This document shows positions 1 to 5,935 of a stretch of DNA of 8,705 bases, piece by piece; position 1 is the first letter of the stretch, and each line of letters begins with the position of its first letter. A program made the translations under genes and the position numbers. The stretch spans positions 1 to 8,705 of the forward strand of contig JAADEV010000005.1 in the NCBI GenBank assembly GCA_013153295.1. Reading direction: 5' to 3'. The DNA comes from Aquificota bacterium (GTDB taxonomy: Bacteria > Aquificota > Aquificia > Aquificales > Hydrogenothermaceae). The notes beneath the pieces were generated by a model. That model had not been told where the DNA came from, ran no database searches, and saw nothing but the letters and a program-made list of their open reading frames with translations.

Positions 1-363
1 TGTGTAATCATCACTGTGGCTGGTTAGTATGCTAACTGCCAGTATTTTAAGCCCTGTTCCCTTCGCCCCTTCCACAGCCCTTTTTATCATCTCCTCCCCA
101 CCTAAGCTGTGGATTGTAAGGTAATCTGCCCCAAGCTCAACGGCAGATTTTACACCGTTGTATACAGTGTTTGGTATATCGTGTAGCTTCAGGTCTAAAA
201 AAAGCTCAAACCCCCTGTCCTTGACCGCCTGTGTTATACCTTTTCCCTCTTTTATAAAAAGTTTATACCCAACTTTTATGATAATATCCTCACCCTTTAG
301 CTGGTCAAGTAGCTGTAAGGCTTCCCCTGTTTCTACATCAAGGGCTACGGCAAGTTTCGGCAA
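1..363 (-). CDS. pyrF: Orotidine-5'-phosphate decarboxylase, N-terminal part (cut by window edge)
   Basis: PyrF decarboxylates orotidine monophosphate to UMP, the last step of de novo pyrimidine synthesis, in the cytoplasm. The 121 visible residues form the first half of the usual ~230-residue TIM barrel. Visible are the substrate-binding Asp9 in LAVALDV, Lys30 in the IIKVG strand, and the family signature [12 protein letters not shown], where Asp57, Lys59 and Asp62 form the catalytic Asp-Lys-Asp group. The start is a TTG at 363-361: PKLAVALDV follows at once, as expected for the family, no ATG is suitably placed, and a strong AAGGAGG lies 7 nt upstream. The gene begins 2 nt after the uracil-DNA glycosylase stop, so it is probably translated from the same transcript and coupled to it. 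The 3' end lies beyond position 1. The identification is firm; only the start codon is inferred. Confidence 0.95.
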   Translation of the reverse strand, partial: MPKLAVALDVETGEALQLLDQLKGEDIIIKVGYKLFIKEGKGITQAVKDRGFELFLDLKLHDIPNTVYNGVKSAVELGADYLTIHSLGGEEMIKRAVEGAKGTGLKILAVSILTSHSDDYT

Positions 364-365
364 GG

Positions 366-1022
366 TTAATCCTCCTTATAGGCAAGCTGTATTGCCCTTT
401 TTATATCCTCAAGTAGGGTTTTTTCGTGGCTTGGGTTTCTAAGGACAAAGGCAGGGTGGTATGTAAGGTAAACCAGCCTTCCCTTCCAGTTTATAACTGA
501 ACCCCTCTCTTTGGTGATAGATACATTTCTACCTAAAAAAGCCCTTGCGGCTGTTGAACCTAACAGGCATAACACTTTAGGGTCTATTATCTGTATCTGC
601 TCCTCAAGGTATGGGAAACAGGCTTCCATCTCCCAAGGGGTTGGTGTTCTGTTCCCCGGTGGTCTACATTTACATATGTTTGTTATATAAAACTCCTCCC
701 TTTTGTGTCCAGCTTCCTCTATTAGCTTTGTTAAAAGTTTCCCAGCCCTTCCTACAAATGGTCTACCTTGCTTGTCTTCATCTCCTCCGGGGGCTTCCCC
801 GATAAACATCAGTCTGGCGTTTATATTCCCCTCCCCAAGGACTGCCTGTATCCTTTCTTTGTATAAATCACATTTTTTACAGTTTTGTATCTGCTGGTTT
901 AACTGCTGTAGTTTTTTTATCTTTTCTTCCACTGTTTTAGGGTCTGTTTCCCCATCTACCACAACATACTCAAAGCCTAACTCTTTAAGGAGTTTTATAT
1001 AGTTTGAAAGGCTGTTATCCAT
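366..1022 (-). CDS. udg: Family 4 uracil-DNA glycosylase (Fe-S type)
   Basis: This enzyme removes uracil, produced by cytosine deamination, from DNA and so starts base-excision repair. Family 4 enzymes carry a 4Fe-4S cluster and are typical of thermophiles and other bacteria and archaea. The 218-residue product has the four expected cluster cysteines: Cys48 and Cys51 (CKKC), then Cys119 and Cys135, 16 residues apart, the spacing I recall for the family. Motif A is GEAPGGDED (75-83), followed by [12 protein letters not shown]. Motif B is HPAFVLR (189-195). The first ~45 residues precede the first cysteine, a longer N-terminal extension than in the shortest family members; its role is unknown. 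The ATG at 1022 overlaps the end of radA by 8 nt and has GGTGGAG upstream at a normal distance. Being downstream of radA fits a DNA-repair transcript. Confidence 0.95.
   Translation of the reverse strand: MDNSLSNYIKLLKELGFEYVVVDGETDPKTVEEKIKKLQQLNQQIQNCKKCDLYKERIQAVLGEGNINARLMFIGEAPGGDEDKQGRPFVGRAGKLLTKLIEEAGHKREEFYITNICKCRPPGNRTPTPWEMEACFPYLEEQIQIIDPKVLCLLGSTAARAFLGRNVSITKERGSVINWKGRLVYLTYHPAFVLRNPSHEKTLLEDIKRAIQLAYKED
371..377 (-). promoter_or_regulatory. Shine-Dalgarno of pyrF, inside the end of the upstream gene
   Basis: AAGGAGG on the minus strand, 7 nt before the TTG start of pyrF. It overlaps the last codons of the glycosylase gene (Lys-Glu-Asp-stop reads AAG GAG GAT TAA). It is the evidence that settles the non-ATG start of pyrF, and it suggests translational coupling with the upstream gene. 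Confidence 0.8.
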
Positions 1023-2367
1023 CTATATACTCCACCGCTTGTTGGATATTTTTTACTTTTATAAGGCTTGGGTCGTTGACATCTGTGTTTGCAGGCACCA
1101 TTATTTTATCAAAACCGAAGGATTTTGCCTCCTTTATCCTCTGCTCTGTGTAGTATACAGACCTTACCTCACCTGTTAACCCTACCTCCCCAAAAACCGC
1201 AAGGTTGTTTGGAACAGGTTTGTTTCTAAGTGAGGAAACTATTGCCGTTGCCACCGCAAGGTCTACAGCAGGCTCTTTTACCGTTATTCCCCCTACCACA
1301 TTTACAAAAATATCCCTATCCTTAAGGAAAATCCCTAATTCCTTTTCAAGTATTGCTGTTATTATAGAAAGTCTGTTTATATCAAACCCTTGTGTTTTCC
1401 TTTGTGGGACAGCGTAAACTGTTTTGGAAACAAGGGCTTGAACCTCTATTAAAACAGGTTTTGCCCCCTCTGTGTATGGGAATATTACGCTACCTGCCTT
1501 CCCTACAGGTCTTTCAGAAAGAAAGAACGATGAGGGGTTTGCTACTTCCTTTAATCCCCTGTCTTCCATAGAAAAAACAGCCATCTCCCCTGAAGCCCCG
1601 AACCTGTTTTTTATTACCTTTAAAACCCTGTAGGAGTGTCCCCTTTCACCTTCAAACTGGGCTACAGTATCTACTATATGCTCAAGGACTTTGGGACCGG
1701 CTATTGAACCTTCTTTGGTAATCTGTCCCACTATTATTACAGGGACGCCTGTTTCCTTTGCAACCTCTGTAAGTCTGGTGCTTGCCTCCCTTACCTGTGA
1801 TACTGAACCGGGGGCACTTTCAAGTAATGGGGAGAAAAGGGTCTGTATAGAGTCTACAACCACTAAAGCAGGTCTTTCCTCCCTTATGGCTGTGGTTATT
1901 GTCTCAAGGTTTGTTTCAGGTAAAAGTAAAAGGTTTTCCTTTACAGCCCCTATCCTTTCACCTCTAATGTATATCTGGTGTCCAGCCTCCTCCCCTGAGA
2001 TATACATAACCTTGTTTTTATCTGCCACATTTGAACATACCTGAAGTAAAAGTGTTGACTTCCCTATACCCGGCTCACCTGATACAAGTAAAACCTGCCC
2101 TTTGACTATACCTCCCCCAAGGGCGTTATCAAGGGTTTTTATCCCTGTGGACAGTCTGGTTTGGTCTGTCTGTTTTTTTGCCTCTGTTATCGGTATAGGT
2201 CTAACTGTGGTTGCGGTCTGGGTGTAATCCCTCTTTTTAGTTGTTGTTATCCTTTCCTCTGTTAGTGTGTTCCAGCTACCACAGGCATTACACCTGCCAG
2301 ACCAAGTTGGGAATGTAGCCCCACACTCATTACACACATACCTTGTTTTGGTTTTACCTTTAGCCAT
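1015..2367 (-). CDS. radA: DNA repair protein RadA
   Basis: RadA (Sms) is a RecA-like ATPase that promotes branch migration and processing of recombination intermediates. The 450 residues match the usual family length and all domains are present. An N-terminal zinc finger has Cys12, Cys15, Cys26 and Cys29. The RecA-like core has Walker A GEPGIGKST (97-105), Walker B LVVVDS (168-173) and the RadA-specific KNRFG (253-257). The C-terminal Lon-like, non-protease domain covers about 300-450 and includes GEVGLTGEVR. The ATG at 2367 overlaps the upstream regulator gene by 8 nt (ATGGCTAA, whose TAA ends the upstream gene). Its Shine-Dalgarno is weak: AGAGGG lies rather far upstream, so re-initiation by ribosomes finishing the upstream gene is likely. 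No key residue appears to be missing. Confidence 0.97.
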   Translation of the reverse strand: MAKGKTKTRYVCNECGATFPTWSGRCNACGSWNTLTEERITTTKKRDYTQTATTVRPIPITEAKKQTDQTRLSTGIKTLDNALGGGIVKGQVLLVSGEPGIGKSTLLLQVCSNVADKNKVMYISGEEAGHQIYIRGERIGAVKENLLLLPETNLETITTAIREERPALVVVDSIQTLFSPLLESAPGSVSQVREASTRLTEVAKETGVPVIIVGQITKEGSIAGPKVLEHIVDTVAQFEGERGHSYRVLKVIKNRFGASGEMAVFSMEDRGLKEVANPSSFFLSERPVGKAGSVIFPYTEGAKPVLIEVQALVSKTVYAVPQRKTQGFDINRLSIITAILEKELGIFLKDRDIFVNVVGGITVKEPAVDLAVATAIVSSLRNKPVPNNLAVFGEVGLTGEVRSVYYTEQRIKEAKSFGFDKIMVPANTDVNDPSLIKVKNIQQAVEYIDG

Positions 2368-4216
2368 TTTGTTGTGCTACTTTTCCCTCTATGTAATCAA
2401 ATCCTATCTCCTTTGCAAACTGGTAAAGCTGGTCTGTATCAACACCTGAGGCTATGGTTTTTACCCCAAACTCCCTGCCCATATCCACTATACCTTTTAA
2501 TACCTTCTTCCTTTTTGAGGAAAACATAGATGTGCGGATAAATGTTTTGTTTATCTTAAGATACTCAAAGGCGTTATGCTCAAACATCTGGGTTAGCATC
2601 TTTACAGGTGTTTTCCCTGCCCCAAAGTTATCAAGGCATATTGTAAAGTTGTAAGCCTCCTTCAGCTCCAGTATTGTGTTAAAGCTGTTTACAAATGTGT
2701 TCTCAGAAATCATAAACACAGATTTGTCTTTAATGTATAAAATATCCTTGGTTATTCTGTCATCTGGTAGGTTGTATACCCTTTCAAGTATAGACTGGCG
2801 TATCTTTACAAACAGCTTTTTGTCCACTTGTGGGTATATCTTTTTCTTTATTTGGTTAAACAGCCTTTTACTAATGGTTGTAAATACCTTCTCAAGCTGT
2901 AGGTTCTCAGGTAGCTCACACAGATTTGCCCTGTTAAGACTTGCAGACCTGCAGACAACCTCGTAAGCTACAGTTTGTAAATCCTGTATAGTTTTTATAG
3001 GCTCAAGCTCCACAGAAAATCTGCCTTTGTCCATATCCTCCAGTATTAGTTTTTCCAGCTCCTCAGCTTTGCTGTATAGGACTGGCTGGTCTTTTACAAA
3101 CACATAACTTCTGTTTCCACTGTCCTTTATGTATGTGATTAAATCCTCCATCTGTAGTAATGTTTTCTCCAGCTCAGGTATATCCTCCTTTCCTACCTTT
3201 TTAACTGCAAACAGTATTTTAGGGACAAAAAAGCCCTCATCATCAGGGGTGGATATTCTAATTGAACGGGTAAAGTTTAAAAACTTCTTTAGTATATTCC
3301 TGTCGTTTATATCCTCTTTTATAAGAAGGGCAAACTTACTGCCACCTATCTTTCCAAGTATGTAATCAAAGCCGTAATCCTTCAGCTTTTCCTCAAGTAT
3401 CTTTGAGAACTCCTTAAGTAGCTTACTACCAAAGGAGTAGCCATACATCTCGTTAGCCTGTGTAAGGTTGGCAACCTCAAGGATTATAAGGGTGTATTTC
3501 TGGTCAGGTTGTAGCTGGTTTAATGCCTCCTGTGTAAGCTGGATAAACTTACCCTTTTTGTAAAGCCCTGTTACCACATCATACTCGTAAAACTCCTGTA
3601 GCTTTTTGTAAGCCTCTTCAAGCTCTTTGTTTTTCTGTTTTAACTCCTCCTGTATCTTTATAAAATCTGTTATATCCCTTGATATTCCAAGGATTGCTAT
3701 TATTCTGCCGTTTTTATCGTAGATAGGGGTTTTTATAACATCAAATATTATCTCGTTGCCGTTAACATCTCTTATAGTTTCTATAGAGTGGGAGGAGGTT
3801 TTACTTTCCAACGCCTTCATATCACTGTAGATACACTCTTTAGCAATATCAGGTGGCAGTATCTCAATATCACTTTTGCCTATTACATCTTCCTTTTTCA
3901 GCCCAAACAGGTCTGCGAAGGCTTGGTTTACATATATAATCCGCAGGTTTAAATCCTTAATCCATATTGGGTCTGGTGTTGTGTCTAAAACCTTTGTAAA
4001 TAGAACCTGTAGCTTGTCCCTCCACTCTTCACTTAGCCAGTCTATATTTTTGTAAATCTCATCTTTAAAAACATTCTCCTCTAAGTAAAGTGCCTCTTCC
4101 AACAGCTTACTGATAAACTTGGAAACAGAAAGGGATTTCTCTGTGGAAAGGTTTTTTATCTTTGACAGTAAATCCTTGTCAATAGCGATACTTAGGACAG
4201 TTTTTTTTGTTGCCAT
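2360..4216 (-). CDS. Ribbon-helix-helix / PAS / degenerate GGDEF / degenerate EAL regulator
   Basis: A 618-residue soluble protein with no membrane segment; I do not recognise a named gene. Residues 4-45 look like a ribbon-helix-helix DNA-binding domain: strand VLSIAID, then helices DLLSKIKNLSTEK and SVSKFISKLLEEAL. About 73-186 is a PAS sensor domain (PDPIWIKD through GISRDITD), followed by a Lys/Glu-rich helix, probably coiled coil, to ~210. A GGDEF-like domain starts at DVVTGLYKK, but the signature reads GGSKF (291-295), the usual metal-binding Asp is Glu247 and no RxxD inhibitory site is seen. An EAL-like domain fills ~381-618: EVV replaces EAL, the usual Asn is Lys471, the DDFGTG loop reads DNFGAG, AEGVE reads ASGVD, and QGY reads EGK; only Glu419, Asp529 and Lys554 among the usual ligands survive. 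It is therefore probably not an active cyclase or phosphodiesterase but could bind a nucleotide or a partner. The start chosen is ATG 4216, with AGGTGA 8 nt upstream; a GTG at 4228 would add four residues. It heads the transcript with radA. Confidence 0.88.
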   Translation of the reverse strand: MATKKTVLSIAIDKDLLSKIKNLSTEKSLSVSKFISKLLEEALYLEENVFKDEIYKNIDWLSEEWRDKLQVLFTKVLDTTPDPIWIKDLNLRIIYVNQAFADLFGLKKEDVIGKSDIEILPPDIAKECIYSDMKALESKTSSHSIETIRDVNGNEIIFDVIKTPIYDKNGRIIAILGISRDITDFIKIQEELKQKNKELEEAYKKLQEFYEYDVVTGLYKKGKFIQLTQEALNQLQPDQKYTLIILEVANLTQANEMYGYSFGSKLLKEFSKILEEKLKDYGFDYILGKIGGSKFALLIKEDINDRNILKKFLNFTRSIRISTPDDEGFFVPKILFAVKKVGKEDIPELEKTLLQMEDLITYIKDSGNRSYVFVKDQPVLYSKAEELEKLILEDMDKGRFSVELEPIKTIQDLQTVAYEVVCRSASLNRANLCELPENLQLEKVFTTISKRLFNQIKKKIYPQVDKKLFVKIRQSILERVYNLPDDRITKDILYIKDKSVFMISENTFVNSFNTILELKEAYNFTICLDNFGAGKTPVKMLTQMFEHNAFEYLKINKTFIRTSMFSSKRKKVLKGIVDMGREFGVKTIASGVDTDQLYQFAKEIGFDYIEGKVAQQNG

Positions 4217-4224
4217 CTCTCCTT

Positions 4225-4230
4225 TCACCT
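4225..4230 (-). promoter_or_regulatory. Shine-Dalgarno deciding the regulator start
   Basis: AGGTGA on the minus strand, 8 nt before ATG 4216. The alternative in-frame GTG at 4228 lies inside this motif and has no well-spaced ribosome site of its own, so ATG 4216 is preferred. A second purine run, AAAGGAG at 4225-4219, is only 2 nt from the ATG and is probably too close to be the main site. Confidence 0.6.
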
Positions 4231-4248
4231 TTGTTTATTATTAATTAA

Positions 4249-4277
4249 AGTATAATACATTATTAACCAAATCTACA
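4249..4277 (-). promoter_or_regulatory. Candidate sigma-70-type promoter of the regulator-radA-udg-pyrF cluster
   Basis: On the minus strand a TATACT -10 box (4254-4249) lies 17 nt from TGTAGA (4277-4272), a weak -35 matching three of six consensus positions. Transcription would start near 4242, giving a leader of about 25 nt that contains the AGGTGA ribosome site. Spacing and leader length are sensible, but the region is so AT-rich that -10-like hexamers are expected by chance. Confidence 0.45.
4251..4256 (+). promoter_or_regulatory. Candidate -10 box toward bioF
   Basis: A perfect TATAAT on the plus strand, about 78 nt before the bioF start. No good -35 lies at 16-18 nt; TTGTTT at 4231 is 14 nt away. 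It overlaps the -10 box proposed for the opposite strand, so this is a weak call. Confidence 0.3.
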
Positions 4278-4280
4278 TTA

Positions 4281-4320
4281 TTTTAGCCTAAATTTAATTT
4301 TAAATAAAAATAGGCAAAAA
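4281..4320. repeat. Imperfect inverted repeat, candidate operator
   Basis: The arms TTTTAGCCTA (4281-4290) and TAGGCAAAAA (4311-4320) are reverse complements at 9 of 10 positions and are separated by 20 nt, so equivalent positions lie 30 bp apart, close to three helical turns. A smaller inverted repeat, ATTTAA-TT-TTAAAT (4292-4305), lies between them with nearly the same centre. The GC-containing GCCTA/TAGGC cores stand out in an otherwise A/T-only stretch. This arrangement is typical of a site for a dimeric or tetrameric regulator, and the neighbouring minus-strand gene encodes a likely ribbon-helix-helix domain. It is not a terminator: the spacer is too long and too AT-rich for a stable hairpin. 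Confidence 0.4.
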
Positions 4321-4333
4321 TTGTTAATTTGTA

Positions 4334-5461
4334 ATGGGTATGTTTAGGGAGTTTTTGGAAAAAGAACTGGAAAGTATTGAAAAGAAACACCTTTTACGGG
4401 AAAGGGTAATACTACCTAAAGGTGTGGTTGATTTTTCCTCCAACGACTACCTTGGGCTAAAGGACTGTAAAGAAACAAAAAAAGCCCTTAGGGAAGCATT
4501 GGACAACCTGTCCCTTTCAAGTGGTGCGTCAGCCCTTATGTCCGGCTATACAGAGGTTCAAGCCCAGTTGGAGGAGGAACTGGCAAGGCTAAAGGATAGT
4601 GAAAGCTGTTTAGTTGTAGGTAGTGGGTATCTGGCAAATGTTGGGCTTATTCCAGCTTTAGCAGGTGAAGGGGATACAATCCTTTCAGACCAGCTTAACC
4701 ACGCCTCAATAATAGATGGTATCAGGCTGTCAAAGGCAAAAAAGGTTATATACAGGCATAACGACCTTAACCACCTTGAGGATTTATTAAAAAGGGAAAC
4801 AGACGCCAGACACAGGTTTATAATAACCGACGGAGTGTTTAGTATGGAGGGGGATATAGCCCCACTTAAAGGGATAAAGTATCTGGCAGACAGGTATAAT
4901 GCCGTTTTGGTAGTAGACGACGCCCACGGAACAGGGGTTATTGGGGAGGGTAGAGGTAGCCTTTTCCACCACAGTGTAGCTGTAGATGAAAATATTATCC
5001 AAATGGGAACTTTATCAAAGGCTTTAGGTAGCTATGGGGCTTTTATCTGTGGTAGTAAACTGCTTATAAAGTATCTGATAAACAAAATGAGAACACAGAT
5101 ATTTTCCACTGCCCTTTCACCTGTGCAGAACTTTATCTCACTTTACAACACAAGGTTAATCCAAAAACAGCCCTTTAGAAGGGAAAGGGTCTTAGACCTT
5201 GCAGAATACACTGTGAAAAAGGCTAAGGAGTTAGGGATACCTTTAAACTACCACGGAACGCCTATAATCACACTTATAACAGGAACGGAAGAAAAGGCTT
5301 TATACTTAAAGGATAGATTACTTGAAAGGGGCTTTTTTGTGCAGGCTATTAGACCGCCTACAGTCCCTAAAAACACCTCCCGCTTGAGAATAACATTAAA
5401 TTACAGTATAAATAGACAGCAGATTGACAGTATGCTAACAGCTTTAAAGGAAATATACTAA
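4334..5461 (+). CDS. bioF: 8-amino-7-oxononanoate synthase
   Basis: BioF is a pyridoxal-phosphate enzyme that condenses pimeloyl-ACP or pimeloyl-CoA with alanine to give 8-amino-7-oxononanoate, the first ring-building step of biotin synthesis. The 375 residues are close to the normal family length. Visible are the alpha-oxoamine synthase signature FSSNDYLGL (34-42), the glycine-rich SSGASALMSGY region (62-72), NHASIIDG (122-129), the cofactor-binding VDDAHGTG (194-201, with His198) and the Schiff-base lysine Lys229 in MGTLSKALGSYG. The C-terminal IRPPTVP (339-345) followed by TSRLRITL separates BioF from the related glycine acetyltransferase (Kbl). The start is ATG 4334; another ATG lies two codons on and neither has a clear Shine-Dalgarno. 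The gene is first in its cluster, 18 nt before mreD, and no other biotin gene is in the window. Confidence 0.93.
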   Translation: MGMFREFLEKELESIEKKHLLRERVILPKGVVDFSSNDYLGLKDCKETKKALREALDNLSLSSGASALMSGYTEVQAQLEEELARLKDSESCLVVGSGYLANVGLIPALAGEGDTILSDQLNHASIIDGIRLSKAKKVIYRHNDLNHLEDLLKRETDARHRFIITDGVFSMEGDIAPLKGIKYLADRYNAVLVVDDAHGTGVIGEGRGSLFHHSVAVDENIIQMGTLSKALGSYGAFICGSKLLIKYLINKMRTQIFSTALSPVQNFISLYNTRLIQKQPFRRERVLDLAEYTVKKAKELGIPLNYHGTPIITLITGTEEKALYLKDRLLERGFFVQAIRPPTVPKNTSRLRITLNYSINRQQIDSMLTALKEIY

Positions 5462-5479
5462 AGGGGTGGAAGCTGTTAT

Positions 5480-5935
5480 ATGAAAGCTTATTTAGTTGGG
5501 TTTATTATCCTGCTTTTCCAGATGTCCACATTAGCCCACCTTTTTACAGTGAACTACATAACACCTGACTTTTTAAGTATATTTGTGATACTTTACTCAC
5601 TTAACAACCCTTTACACAAATCCCTTAAGTTAGCCGGTTTCTTAGGTTTTATGCAGGATTTGTTCAGTCCTACAGTCTTCCTTTTTAACTTTATAACAAA
5701 GATACTTATAGTATTTACCACAATATTTTTTAAAGAAAGGTTCTTTTACTCAACTTTCCTTGTTAAAGGTTTACTTGTGGCGGTGGTCTCATTTATTGAT
5801 ATTGTTATAAAAACAACGGTGGTTTACATAAAAACTGGATTTTTTGAATTTTCAACACAAAATTTTGTTTACATCGGATTAAATTTTGCCATATTTTATA
5901 TGGTCAGTTTAATAAATGAACTACGGCAGAGTTAA
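5480..5935 (+). CDS. mreD: Rod shape-determining protein MreD
   Basis: MreD is a small integral membrane protein of the rod-shape elongasome that works with MreC, PBP2 and RodA. The 151 residues are almost wholly hydrophobic, with about five or six membrane segments (roughly 3-24, 28-42, 50-63, 66-84, 92-115 and 125-146). The family pattern is visible: PDFLSIFVILYSL (29-41), then KLAGFLGFMQDLFSP (50-64), matching the usual GxxxGLxQDlfs region. MreD sequences diverge widely, so the call rests on this motif, the size and the adjoining PBP2 and RodA genes. The start ATG has GGTGGA 9 nt upstream. Its last 20 nt overlap the PBP2 gene in another frame. It is preceded by bioF rather than by mreC. 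Confidence 0.88.
   Translation: MKAYLVGFIILLFQMSTLAHLFTVNYITPDFLSIFVILYSLNNPLHKSLKLAGFLGFMQDLFSPTVFLFNFITKILIVFTTIFFKERFFYSTFLVKGLLVAVVSFIDIVIKTTVVYIKTGFFEFSTQNFVYIGLNFAIFYMVSLINELRQS

Noticed and set aside
158..442. Plus-strand open frame of 94 codons over pyrF and the end of udg
   Set aside because: It lies antisense to two clearly conserved genes, has Ser/Pro/Phe-rich composition typical of a shadow frame, and no ribosome site.
1691..2044. Plus-strand open frame of 117 codons inside radA
   Set aside because: Antisense to the RadA ATPase core, which is fully conserved; the translation resembles no known family.
2360..4216. Simple call of the regulator as an active diguanylate cyclase/phosphodiesterase
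   Set aside because: The GGDEF signature reads GGSKF and the EAL domain has lost most metal-binding residues, so catalytic activity is not supported by the sequence.
4321..4330. Possible BirA (biotin repressor) half-site TTGTTAATTT before bioF
   Set aside because: The matching right half, a GTTAACAA-like sequence about 15 nt downstream, is absent, so a BirA operator cannot be supported.
4787..5002. Minus-strand open frame inside bioF (likewise 7018-7221 in mrdA and 7906-8145, 8317-8502 in rodA)
   Set aside because: All are opposite to well-supported genes and show no independent signal.
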